NCBI GenBank assembly: GCA_002412925.1
Contig: DHVZ01000077.1
Span: 1 to 64,000 of the forward strand
Origin: Anaerolineales bacterium UBA5195
GTDB lineage: Bacteria; Chloroflexota; Anaerolineae; Anaerolineales; Villigracilaceae
Length of the DNA: 64,000 nt
Direction: 5' to 3'
Part shown: piece after piece, positions 33,107 through 40,902 of the stretch
How positions within the stretch are numbered: the stretch's first letter is position 1
Layout of the letters: each line of letters opens with the position of its first letter
Made by a program: the position numbers and the translations under genes
Notes under the pieces: model-generated
Database searches by the model: none
What the model was told of the DNA's origin: nothing
What the model saw: only the letters and a program-made list of their open reading frames with translations

Positions 33107-33580
33107 CTACCACCACCCTTCTGGGAATTGGTTCTGCGCTTCCTGCGTTGGCTCTTCGGGCCTCTGAAATACCACCGGCCCGCCCTCCGTCCCCCCCGTC
33201 AGCTTCGAAAGGATCGCCAGTTGCATCATTTTCTCTATATCCAGCGTCTGGCGCGTCTCTCCGCCAGAGCGCCCCCAGTGCGCGTTCGGGCCGCTTTTCC
33301 AGCCCCCGCTTCGGCGCGCCTCCCCCAACCCGCCCTGCCACTGCCTGCGCACCCACGGGATCAAGACCCCCGCCACCAGCGCCGTGAAAGCCGCCGAAAG
33401 CAAAAAGCCCAGCGCCAGCTTGAACAACAGCCCGCCCCACCCCGCCACAAAATCTGCGCTTCCTGGCACACTGCTCAAAGTCCTCTCTGCCAGTGCTGCC
33501 TCCACCGGGCTGTAAGCCGCATAGGCCGTCATCCCCAGTGCCAGCGCCGCCAAAACGATCAAGATCACCATCAATTCCAT
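33107..33580 (-). CDS. Two-helix membrane protein in the transfer-like block
   Basis: 157 residues from the ATG at 33580, preceded by AGGAAAGC. Membrane helices lie at about 2-22 (LMVILIVLAALALGMTAYAA) and 50-75 (LALGFLLSAAFTALVAGVLI). A soluble C-terminal part follows (RQTLDIEKMMQLAILSKLTG) with a Pro/Glu-rich end. It is transcribed just upstream of the lipoprotein and may work with it and the translocase. No family recognised. Confidence 0.6.
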   Translation of the reverse strand: MELMVILIVLAALALGMTAYAAYSPVEAALAERTLSSVPGSADFVAGWGGLLFKLALGFLLSAAFTALVAGVLIPWVRRQWQGGLGEARRSGGWKSGPNAHWGRSGGETRQTLDIEKMMQLAILSKLTGGTEGGPVVFQRPEEPTQEAQNQFPEGWW

Positions 33581-33615
33581 GCTTTCCTGCCTTTCTACCA
33601 ATAAAGTTGCTTCAA

Positions 33616-33957
33616 AATGAACCTGATGAACTTCTCTGATTTTTAGGGGTTCAAAATGTTCATTTCAACCTGGTCAAAATCACTTCATTCTTTTCCGAAA
33701 ACCGTTAAATAACACCTCTTCATCAATGTTCATTTGGTTCATTTTGAGAGTGTTTTTTACCGTCATTTCCGCTCTCCTGTCGCTTCGCTCATTTGAAATG
33801 AACCAAATGAACTTCAATGAACCCGATTCGCCGAAAAATGCCCCTTGAAAAAAAATTTTTTTTTCGAATCGGCCTATTTTCGGCATTTTCAGCCAAAAAT
33901 ATTATTTTTGACCCCATACACCCCCCCCTATGTTCATCAATGTTCATTTGGTTCATT
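33616..33957. repeat. Iteron-like repeats AATGAACCAAATGAAC, candidate replication origin
   Basis: Four copies of a 16-mer occur: AATGAACCTGATGAAC at 33616-33631, AATGAACCAAATGAAC at 33797-33812, and its complement at 33728-33743 and 33942-33957. Extra GTTCAT half-sites lie around 33654, 33816 and 33932. Between them is an A8T9 tract (33847-33865). No convincing gene lies in 33581-33955. The position right after the primase-helicase gene suggests an origin or an operator for it. Confidence 0.65.
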
Positions 33958-36850
33958 AGAGCATTGCCTCCTGTGTCACTACCGGCTTTGTCTCACCCTG
34001 AATGTCCATATCGCGCAGCCCAAAGCGCAGTTTTCCGATCTCCAGCTTATGCTTATCCAGGATCACCACCCAGCCCTTTCCGGTGCGCTCCACCGGCAGC
34101 CTGAACGCATCCCGGCATGTCGAACCAATCGTTTGCGCCTTCACCGAGTCCTTTTTCTTGTCGGTGGCGTTCTCATTCATATTCTCCGAGTCGATGATCT
34201 CATTCGCCACGTAAGCCAGGTCTTTATACAGCACGTAACGCACCACGCCGTAGTGCCGCATCTCACCGGTCTTCACATATTCTGCATACTTCTTGTCCTC
34301 ATCCACCGCGATCACCGTCCGCAGCAGCATCGCCTCGAACGACCCGGCGCGCCGGTTCAGTTCATCTTCGTAATTGGCCTCTGCGATCATATCGATGTCC
34401 GCTTCCATCTGCTTGTCTTTCAACAAATACGCCAGGATCTTCAACGGCCTCATAATCTGGTTCATCCGGGGTGATGTCTTCCGGTTGATGATCTTCACTC
34501 CCGCGGGCACTTCCAGTTTCGGCAGCCAGGTCTTCAGCCGCCACCTGATCAGGTAATTCCGCATCGTCACCGCTTCTGTGCGCATGCTCTCCTGCACCAC
34601 GCCTGGCTCAATCCCGGCTTCCTCCAGCTCGATCACGTCCTTCTGGAACAAATCGAACGTGATGCAGCGTGTTTCGGTCGCCGGGTCTTTGAACGCCTTA
34701 TACATCGTCAGCAGCGTCGGACCATACACATAGGTCGTCGTTGGTGTGTACGAATGACTCCCGTCGGCCTTCACCGTCTCCATCATCGTGATGATCCGCG
34801 CCTGTTCCTTCATCGCCCGCCCGTTCAACAGCGCCCGCAGCTCGTCCTGGTGCTCTCTCGGGATCGAATCCGCCTCGTCGATCATCAGCGTCCCCTTATA
34901 CAGGTGCGCCATCCCCTTGAAACCTGCCAGGCTCGTCAGGCTGCTCGTGATCATCATCCGGTAACACACCCGCCCGATCAACAGCATCAATTCCGATTTG
35001 CCGCTGCCAGGCCCCCCGCGCGCGCGCAGGTACGGCAGCGCATCAAAAGCGTCGTTCAGCCAGGTGAACAGCGCATACAGGCTCGCCGTCTTGTATTGCA
35101 GCGGGTTATCCAGCAAAAAGTACCGCCGAATAAAGAATTCCAGCATCGCCAGCAGTTCGTTCATCGGCTTCTCAGGCCCCAACTCCGAAGGCAGCATCAC
35201 CGTCCCATACCTGATGTTGTCATCCACCATCGGCTCCAGGCGCTTGCCGTTGATATCCAGGTAATTCGCTTCCGCGATTTCCCGCTTCTCCGGGTGCGTC
35301 AGGTCGATGTGGGCGTAAGCCAGCTTCGCCTTTTGCTTTTTCTGGTCGAATAGCAGATCCACCAGGTAGCCTTCAGTCCCTTCATCGTTCACCGGGAACC
35401 ATCCGCCCGCCGTTGGCTCGCGCTCCAGCCCCTTGCCGTCATCCTCCTTCTCCGCCTCCCCGCGCGCCGCCTTCACCGCCCGGTTGAACTCGGCAAACTT
35501 CAGCCCGGTCGCCTTCACCAGCTCGGTCGTCATCAGCCCCAAAACCTTCGGCGGGATCTTTGCGATGATTTCGAACGTTCGCTCCATCGCCCGTTGCTTG
35601 TCCGCGTTCCCGCGCGTGGCCGCCGCCGCCCGCGCTGCCTTCAACACCACCGGAGCAGCAGCCTCCAGCCGGTAATTCACCCGTCTCAACTGTTCGGCGT
35701 CATCCAACCCACGCCGCACGTATTCCTGCCGTAAATCATTCGCATCCTTCAGCGGCCAGCGCACCACCTGCACCAGTGGGCTGAGTTCATCTGCGATCGG
35801 CCAATCCCCGTTCTTGCCCTTGATCGCCGTCTGCCCCGCCTTGTCTCCATCTGTCGCAAAGTAAATCGTCTCATGCCGGTCTACCAGCGTTTTCCCCCAA
35901 AACTCACCCAGGTGAACGCCCACCAGCCCCACCGGCGCCAGTCCCCACTGGCAGAGTGTGATCACATCTGCCTGGCCCTCCACCAAAATGATTTTCTTCG
36001 CATCTGACCGGTAGTTCCAGCCAAAATAGGGCTGCCGTTCACCCATCAACTCCTTGCGCGGGTTGAAGCTCTTATACTTTTTATCTGGCTCGTTCACCAG
36101 CTTGATCTCATCCGTCCATTTCAGGTTCCTCGCGCTCAGGTAGCTCACCTTCTCGAACATCACGTGCGGATAGATCAACCGTGGCCGGTTCATCATCCCT
36201 GTGATGTATCCGTTGCTGATATCCTCGGTGCTGATCGCCTGGATCATTCCGTGCTTTTGCGCCCACCCGGCCACATCTCCCCTGAACCCCAAAATCGCCA
36301 CCCCCGCCGGGCTTTCAGGATCAATCCCGTTCGCCGCGAATTCACCCCGCATCGCTTTGATTTCAGCAGCAGTAGCAGAACCGCTAAACCCCACCCGGCT
36401 CTTTTCAATCGTTTCGTCAGTCCATCCGCGTCCGTGGCAGTAGTCCACCGCGGCTGGCGTGGCCTTCAAAAACCCCTGGAACACCCGCGCCGCCACCGAG
36501 AGAACATCCTCCCTGGCTTTTGTTGCCAGCCAGCTTTTCGTATCCTGGTGCCCCCATTCTGGCAGCGTCAACCCGCCCTTCTTGCACAGGTATTCGACCG
36601 CGCTTTTGCGATCCATCCCGTGCTCGTTCATCATGTAATTGACGGCATCACCGCCCTGGCCTTTGCTATTCCAGTAGTAGTATTGCTCGCCAGTTTTGCG
36701 GTCCTGCGTAATCACCAGGCTGTTGCAATCCTCCCGGTCTCCCCGAAATTCATGCCCATGCCCGCGCAGTGGGAAATCTTCCCGAATCAAATCTTCCAGT
36801 TTTATGCGTTTCTTGATCTCATCAAAGATGTCTGCCATTGATCCGTCCAT
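33956..36850 (-). CDS. Primase-helicase replication protein
   Basis: 964 residues. An N-terminal primase-type region (residues 1-100) resembles the CHC2 fold but keeps no zinc Cys cluster. The TOPRIM segment is IILVEGQADVITLCQWGLAP then IYFATDGDKAGQTAIKGK (about 280-350). A central linker and a D5/AAA-type ATPase follow, with Walker A RGGPGSGKSELM and Walker B LMIDEADSIPREHQDEL. The end (about 855-935, VKAQTIGSTCRDAFRLPVER) is a domain shared with the 43694-44296 product. It probably opens and replicates E1. ATG at 36838 is an alternative start. Confidence 0.85.
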   Translation of the reverse strand: MDGSMADIFDEIKKRIKLEDLIREDFPLRGHGHEFRGDREDCNSLVITQDRKTGEQYYYWNSKGQGGDAVNYMMNEHGMDRKSAVEYLCKKGGLTLPEWGHQDTKSWLATKAREDVLSVAARVFQGFLKATPAAVDYCHGRGWTDETIEKSRVGFSGSATAAEIKAMRGEFAANGIDPESPAGVAILGFRGDVAGWAQKHGMIQAISTEDISNGYITGMMNRPRLIYPHVMFEKVSYLSARNLKWTDEIKLVNEPDKKYKSFNPRKELMGERQPYFGWNYRSDAKKIILVEGQADVITLCQWGLAPVGLVGVHLGEFWGKTLVDRHETIYFATDGDKAGQTAIKGKNGDWPIADELSPLVQVVRWPLKDANDLRQEYVRRGLDDAEQLRRVNYRLEAAAPVVLKAARAAAATRGNADKQRAMERTFEIIAKIPPKVLGLMTTELVKATGLKFAEFNRAVKAARGEAEKEDDGKGLEREPTAGGWFPVNDEGTEGYLVDLLFDQKKQKAKLAYAHIDLTHPEKREIAEANYLDINGKRLEPMVDDNIRYGTVMLPSELGPEKPMNELLAMLEFFIRRYFLLDNPLQYKTASLYALFTWLNDAFDALPYLRARGGPGSGKSELMLLIGRVCYRMMITSSLTSLAGFKGMAHLYKGTLMIDEADSIPREHQDELRALLNGRAMKEQARIITMMETVKADGSHSYTPTTTYVYGPTLLTMYKAFKDPATETRCITFDLFQKDVIELEEAGIEPGVVQESMRTEAVTMRNYLIRWRLKTWLPKLEVPAGVKIINRKTSPRMNQIMRPLKILAYLLKDKQMEADIDMIAEANYEDELNRRAGSFEAMLLRTVIAVDEDKKYAEYVKTGEMRHYGVVRYVLYKDLAYVANEIIDSENMNENATDKKKDSVKAQTIGSTCRDAFRLPVERTGKGWVVILDKHKLEIGKLRFGLRDMDIQGETKPVVTQEAML

Positions 36851-36945
36851 CCATTTCTATAATCTTGCTCAGATTTTCCGTGCCACTGACGCCCGCCGAC
36901 CGGCTAAAAAAATAGGGTAAAAGACCCCACTCCCCCCCACTGCCC

Positions 36946-36982
36946 ATACATGCGACATAACCCCGTGTTATGTCGCATGTAT
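36946..36982. repeat. 16-bp perfect palindrome upstream of the primase gene
   Basis: ATACATGCGACATAAC (36946-36961) and its complement (36967-36982) are separated by CCCGT. It lies about 100 bp upstream of the primase start with no T run, so an operator or an origin-binding site is more likely than a terminator. The stretch 36851-37102 holds nothing else I recognise. Confidence 0.7.
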
Positions 36983-37102
36983 TTTCCAGCCCCAACAGTG
37001 TTTTCTGACCAACCACCAGCCACATGCCCAAACGCAGGGAAAACGGGAATTCTGCGATTCTTACTACTACTGAAATTAACCAAAACGCCAGCGCACATAC
37101 AA

Positions 37103-37354
37103 CTAACCTTCCACCAGGCGCGCCAACGCCGCACTAATCTGTGACTTGGCAGCCGTGACCGAGGCGCGCATGTCATCCATCTCTTCCAAAGCAGGAGCCA
37201 ACAGAGCAGACATGCCTGCCCTGTCACGGGCCTGGCGCACGCGCAGCCTGGTGATGGGATGCAGGTATTCCACGCGCACCAGCGCTGCCAGCGCATTCTC
37301 CAATGCCTCGCGCTGACTGGCCGCCAGATTCCCATACCCCTTACTCTTCGGCAC
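37103..37354 (-). CDS. Small helical protein, unknown
   Basis: 83 residues from a GTG start at 37354 preceded by GAAGG. It is Ala/Arg-rich and helical (REALENALAALVRVEYLHP, SQISAALARLVEG). It overlaps the upstream membrane protein's stop by 14 bases. No family recognised. Confidence 0.55.
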   Translation of the reverse strand: MPKSKGYGNLAASQREALENALAALVRVEYLHPITRLRVRQARDRAGMSALLAPALEEMDDMRASVTAAKSQISAALARLVEG

Positions 37355-37730
37355 TGCCGATCGCCTTCTGCAATCCCATCAACAAAGTGCGCTCGCGTTC
37401 TTCTGCTTCCTGCCGCAAACGCTTCTCAATCAACAGGCCATTGCGCGCGCGGGATGCTTTGCGCAGCCATACGGATGCGTGGTCAATCGCATAAGCCAGC
37501 AAGACAGCCGCGCCAGCCGAAACAATCACAACAACCATCGAAGCCAACTCATCGAAGCTGCCCTGTTCCCAGAACAGGAAGGCCAGCGGAACAAATATCG
37601 CCAGAACGCCCAGGGTATAGTTCACCAATTGATGAAACCGCCTGCCAAATACCTGGGCAATGCCCCAATGCTGGACCCACAGCATCAAGACCGTGATAAG
37701 TGCCGTCACTACGATCTGTTCACTTTTCAT
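37341..37730 (-). CDS. Small membrane protein with C-terminal coiled coil
   Basis: 129 residues with about three membrane helices (IVVTALITVLMLWVQHW, YTLGVLAIFVPLAFLFW, MVVVIVSAGAAVLLAYAI) and a basic, Glu/Arg-rich helical tail. It could be a membrane anchor for replication or transfer proteins. It is the first gene after the integron cassettes. Not recognised. Confidence 0.6.
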   Translation of the reverse strand: MKSEQIVVTALITVLMLWVQHWGIAQVFGRRFHQLVNYTLGVLAIFVPLAFLFWEQGSFDELASMVVVIVSAGAAVLLAYAIDHASVWLRKASRARNGLLIEKRLRQEAEERERTLLMGLQKAIGSAEE

Positions 37731-37784
37731 CGCGTCACCTTTTTGATTACAGTAGCAGGAGAAATCCCGCCGATGTACGTGGAG

Positions 37785-38153
37785 TTAACCTGCACCATAG
37801 ATCCGCACAGACTCTTGTAATTCAGACGCAGATTGAAGTCTTTCAACCTGTGATTCAAGGGCTTCAATTCGGGCAAGCAGTTGACTGACGGTATCGCGCA
37901 GTTCTGCGACTTCGTTATTCTCTGCAAGGTCTTTTGACATTGGCGTCCCTTGCGGCTCAAAAACTTCATCCACAAGAGCGCCTTCTTTGTAAACATAGCC
38001 ATCCTGACCCATTTCAAGCCATTCAGTGGCGCTTGTTCCACAGCCTGGACAAGATTCGATTTCAACGCCATCGGCATTTATAAAAATAACACTGTTGATA
38101 TGCCCGTTCCACTCGATATCAACTTCGATGTGTGTTCCGCAAACGCATTTCAT
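37785..38153 (-). CDS. Zinc-ribbon / coiled-coil protein, last integron cassette-like gene
   Basis: 122 residues from the ATG at 38153 (AGGAAGG 9 bases upstream). Four Cys in CVCG near residue 3 and CPGCG near 37 suggest a zinc ribbon. The C-terminal half is a coiled coil (LRDTVSQLLARIEALESQVE). It directly follows the attC at 38184-38294 and may be the end cassette of the array; no attC is visible after its stop. Confidence 0.62.
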   Translation of the reverse strand: MKCVCGTHIEVDIEWNGHINSVIFINADGVEIESCPGCGTSATEWLEMGQDGYVYKEGALVDEVFEPQGTPMSKDLAENNEVAELRDTVSQLLARIEALESQVERLQSASELQESVRIYGAG

Positions 38154-38183
38154 TGTTTTTTTCCTTCCTGCTTTCGAGAAGCA

Positions 38184-38294
38184 AACTAACGGTTTGCGTA
38201 ACCCGCGTGTGCGAGAACGCAAGCCACCGATTTTATTCACCAGAGCCTACGCCAACCGTGACGTTGCTCACGTCGGGTTCACGCTTTGTTAGAC
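38184..38294 (-). other. attC integron recombination site (well formed)
   Basis: On the minus strand: R'' GTCTAAC (38294-38288), spacer AAA, L'' GCGTGAACCCG, a variable region of about 70 nt, L' CGGGTTACGC, spacer AAACC, R' GTTAGTT (38190-38184). CTAAC pairs with GTTAG. L'' pairs with L' and leaves one G extrahelical. The unequal spacers give an unpaired central spacer. This is the full folded attC layout. The upstream cassette gene ends inside it. Confidence 0.8.
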
Positions 38295-38835
38295 CCCGCG
38301 CAATTTGAAACGAGACTACCCAAACGAAAGGATTACTTTCCCATGAGTAACCGCGCTCGGCATTGATGCTGTTCCAAAGAGTTTGAAAGCCTGCTCTATA
38401 TTTCAGATAATCCAAATCACCACCGACCATTGATGGAGTTGCGCCTTCGTCAATCGCGTCACTTTCGCTAATGTTATTCAACCGCTCAATTCGTAACTCT
38501 GTAATTTCCAAAAGCAATCGGCTTGCCTTGCGCGGCATGTGGATTGACGGCTTCCAAACAAGCGGATAATTATCGCCAGTTTTCAAATTGACAATTCCAG
38601 AGCCAAAGCCATCATCAGGAAAATCAGCCTTGAAAATAAAACCATCTGGATATTGTGCGAATGTCTCACGCACCCAAAGAAAATCGCCAGTGTGACCATA
38701 CGGACAAGGCAACTCATCGGTGAATGGGATTTTCCCTTGCGGGTCTTGCTTCACGATTCGGCGTGTCTGGCTTTTCTTTCCTGCCAAAATTGCCTGTACC
38801 ATTTTTCGAGAAAATAATATTGGATGTTCGTTCAT
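38233..38835 (-). CDS. ASCH-domain-like phage/cassette protein
   Basis: 200 residues from the ATG at 38835. The start HPILFSRKMVQAILAGKKSQ followed by TRRIVK, and FLWVRETFAQ, match the widespread ASCH/PUA-like proteins of phages and integron cassettes, which are thought to bind RNA or modified nucleic acid. LLLEITELRIERLNNISESD then follows in the family order. The last 25 residues are encoded by the attC itself, a usual feature of cassette genes. Confidence 0.75.
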   Translation of the reverse strand: MNEHPILFSRKMVQAILAGKKSQTRRIVKQDPQGKIPFTDELPCPYGHTGDFLWVRETFAQYPDGFIFKADFPDDGFGSGIVNLKTGDNYPLVWKPSIHMPRKASRLLLEITELRIERLNNISESDAIDEGATPSMVGGDLDYLKYRAGFQTLWNSINAERGYSWESNPFVWVVSFQIARGLTKREPDVSNVTVGVGSGE

Positions 38836-38856
38836 GTGCCAATTCTCCAAGAAGGG

Positions 38857-38921
38857 GTCTAACGGTGGCCGCGTGAGCCGCGAGGTGCGGGCACGCGAAC
38901 CAACCAACTATAACGGAATAT
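38857..38921 (-). other. attC-like site between cassettes (degenerate at one end)
   Basis: The minus strand ends in R' GTTAGAC (38863-38857), preceded by ACC and L' CACGCGGCC, which pairs with GGTTCGCGTG further upstream, leaving one T extrahelical. A clear R'' box is missing; the upstream gene's stop TAG lies where it should be. It is probably a decayed attC. Confidence 0.55.
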
Positions 38922-39264
38922 AGGGGCGGATATTTCCACAACCCCGACATTTTGCAGCACCCCATAAATATCGAGTCCCGCATTTTTGGCAGACATAAGC
39001 CCCGGTTTTATCGCCCGTAATGCTTTCGGTAACGGTCAAGCCCGCGCCTGTCGGCTCAACGGGGTGTTCGACGGCGTCGCGTTTTTGCAATTCAAGAACC
39101 GCCTTCAAGTATTCATCATAGCAAACCGTACATAATTGCCACTCAACTCCCTTTGAGGTAATCAAGACAATTTGCACTTTGCCAAAGCATCCACGTATAT
39201 CGCACATGCTATTCAGGTTTATTACAAGATTGCATTTTTCACGCGCAAGTTCATTTGCTTTCAC
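38908..39264 (-). CDS. Zinc-ribbon cassette gene
   Basis: 118 residues from a GTG at 39264 with GGGAG upstream. The sequence has six or more Cys: CDIRGC, LCTVCYDEYL and YVCQKCGTRYLWGAAKCRGCG. The last looks like a rubredoxin-type or double zinc-ribbon end. It sits between two attC-like sites and is thus a probable integron cassette gene. Function unknown. Confidence 0.65.
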   Translation of the reverse strand: MKANELAREKCNLVINLNSMCDIRGCFGKVQIVLITSKGVEWQLCTVCYDEYLKAVLELQKRDAVEHPVEPTGAGLTVTESITGDKTGAYVCQKCGTRYLWGAAKCRGCGNIRPYIPL

Positions 39265-39288
39265 ATCGTTCTCCCTTCAAAAAGCTGT

Positions 39289-39356
39289 CGAGCAGCCCGT
39301 GAACGCGGCCGCCGAACGGTTAGTTTTACCGGCGAAAGCGGGCGGGCTATTGCTCG
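39289..39356 (-). other. Cassette-junction hairpin, possible attC lacking core boxes
   Basis: CGAGC..GCCCG (39356-39343) pairs with CGGGC.GCTCG (39299-39289) in an imperfect long hairpin with an inner CGCCG/CGGCG stem and a loop holding ACTAACCGTT. It has attC-like size and extrahelical bases but no GTTRRRY core at the expected end. It lies between two cassette-like genes. Confidence 0.4.
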
Positions 39357-39754
39357 GCTTCCGGCGCGGTAGTGGATAAGGTAAAAGTAAAATCAAATGC
39401 GGCGGATCCAGCCCCGCTTTTGTCCGGTGCAAACGATGTTAGCCAGCCTTTCAATTTTTCAATTCTCTCTCGATGAGTTAAGTTGTAATCTAGGTCAATT
39501 TCTATTCTCGGTTTCGCTCCCCAACTATCGAAAGCAGGCATTACTTTGTTTTCAAAACAATCTGGACATATATCATATGAAACTTCTTTCTCTCCTTTGC
39601 TCATGTGGATAAAAACAACATCGGGCATTTTGCCATTCAATAAATCAATTTCTTTTTTCCCTACTGCCCACGTTTTGTATACTTTTTGACAAATATCACA
39701 TACAAGATGGTGAATTTCGCCAGCATGTTTTTTGCCTTTTTTCATGACTTCCAT
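39347..39754 (-). CDS. First integron cassette gene, Cys-rich protein
   Basis: 135 residues from the ATG at 39754 (AAAGGAG, 6 bases). Zinc-ribbon-like Cys pairs lie in VCDICQKVYKTWAVG and YDICPDCFENKVMPAFDSW. An acidic helical segment follows (LDYNLTHRERIEKLKGWLTS). The gene begins 25 bases after the attI-like core, so it is in the expression-favoured first position of the array. Function unknown. Confidence 0.65.
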   Translation of the reverse strand: MEVMKKGKKHAGEIHHLVCDICQKVYKTWAVGKKEIDLLNGKMPDVVFIHMSKGEKEVSYDICPDCFENKVMPAFDSWGAKPRIEIDLDYNLTHRERIEKLKGWLTSFAPDKSGAGSAAFDFTFTLSTTAPEAEQ

Positions 39755-39778
39755 ATTTTCTCCTTTTGCCAGGGGGCT

Positions 39779-39795
39779 GGCTAACTCATAATTAG
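39779..39795 (-). other. attI-like core site at the 3' end of intI
   Basis: The minus strand reads GTCTAATTATGAGTTAGCC: GTTAGCC (39785-39779) fits the GTTRRRY core exactly, right after the intI stop codon (TAA, 39794-39792). The first cassette with its ribosome site follows at once. This places attI on the 3' side of intI, as in 'inverted' integrons such as that of Treponema denticola. Confidence 0.65.
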
Positions 39796-40781
39796 ACACC
39801 CACAGGCTGCCTAATATCCACACGATAATTATCCGAATAATCCAGGGGTGAAACCACCCCCGCGCCACGACTGGCTACATGGGTATAGATCATCGTGGTC
39901 TTCACATCCTTATGGCCCAACAATTCTTGTATCTTGCGAATGTCGTACCCCGCCTCCAGTAATCGGGTTGCAAACGAATGTCTGAACGTGTGCGCGCCCA
40001 CCGGCTTCGCAATCCCAGCCGCCTTTGCCGCTGCCCGAATCGCCTTCTGCACCGAAGTCTCGAACAGATGATGACGCCGTACTACCTTTGAACGCGGATC
40101 GGCGCTAAACTTTGACGCAGGAAACACATACTGCCAGGCCCACTCTCTCCCAGCGTTCGGATACTTCTCCGCCAGCGCATAAGGCATTTCCACATCTGCG
40201 CGTCCATAAGCCAGGTCATTCTCATACTGCGCTCGCACCTTTAACAGGTGCAGCCGCAATGGCTCCACTGCCCCCCTTGGCAAGACCGTCACCCGGTCCC
40301 GGTTTGACTTTGTCTCCCGAACCGTGATCGTCATCTGCTCCAGATCCACATCCTTGATCCGCAGCCGCATGCACTCCATCAGCCGCAAACCACTCCCATA
40401 AAAGATCTGCGTTATGATCCGATAAACCCCGCTCGTCTGGGTGATCACGCTCAAAGCCTCAGCATGGGTCAAAACAGTTGGAATATGCGCCGACTTCTTC
40501 GCCCGCATCGCCTGAACCGGCCCCAATTCCTGCCCCAGCACTTCCCGGTACAAAAACAGGATTGCATTCAAAGCCTGGTTCTGCGTCGATGCGGATACCT
40601 GCCTGACCACTGCCAGATGGGTCAGGAACTTCTCAACTTCTGGCGCACCCATCTCTTGCGGATGACGCTTGTGGTGGAAAAAGATATACCGCTTCATCCA
40701 TTCCACATAAGACAGTTCCGTCTTATAGGAATAGTGCTTCAGCCTGATCTTCTCTCGCGCCTGATCTAATAGTTTCGACAT
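39792..40781 (-). CDS. intI: Integron integrase (IntI-type tyrosine recombinase)
   Basis: 329 residues, matching IntI proteins along the whole length. The N-terminus is LLDQAREKIRLKHYSYKTE then WMKRYIFFHHKRHPQEMG. LTHAEALSVITQ and YGSGLRLMECMRLRIKDVDL follow. The integron-specific insertion is YPNAGREWAWQYVFPASKFS then DPRSKVVRRHHLFE, absent from XerC/D. HTFRHSFATRLLEAGYDIRK and LLGHKDVKTTMIYTHV complete it. Catalytic R, HxxR, GH and Y are all present. AGGTGAGGAG directly precedes the ATG. It is oriented with, not against, the cassettes. Confidence 0.93.
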   Translation of the reverse strand: MSKLLDQAREKIRLKHYSYKTELSYVEWMKRYIFFHHKRHPQEMGAPEVEKFLTHLAVVRQVSASTQNQALNAILFLYREVLGQELGPVQAMRAKKSAHIPTVLTHAEALSVITQTSGVYRIITQIFYGSGLRLMECMRLRIKDVDLEQMTITVRETKSNRDRVTVLPRGAVEPLRLHLLKVRAQYENDLAYGRADVEMPYALAEKYPNAGREWAWQYVFPASKFSADPRSKVVRRHHLFETSVQKAIRAAAKAAGIAKPVGAHTFRHSFATRLLEAGYDIRKIQELLGHKDVKTTMIYTHVASRGAGVVSPLDYSDNYRVDIRQPVGV

Positions 40782-40785
40782 CTCC

Positions 40786-40902
40786 TCACCTCGTTCCCAG
40801 GGCCAGGATCAGCCCCAGCCACGTGGCAATCGACACCACCAAAGAGACCTTCGCCAGCTTATTCAAAACGCTTTGTAACCTTGACCTTTTTGCATTCGAC
40901 AT
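40786..40902 (-). CDS. Short membrane peptide upstream of intI
   Basis: 38 residues from the ATG at 40902 (GGAAGGA, 8 bases). A basic N-terminus (SNAKRSRLQSVLNKLAKVSL) precedes one membrane helix (VVSIATWLGLILALG). It ends 4 bases before intI, so the two are probably co-expressed. The role is unknown. Confidence 0.5.
   Translation of the reverse strand: MSNAKRSRLQSVLNKLAKVSLVVSIATWLGLILALGTR

Noticed and set aside
33680..33886. 68-codon minus-strand frame in the iteron gap
   Set aside because: It runs through the iteron repeats and the A8T9 tract, has no ribosome site and no recognisable product.
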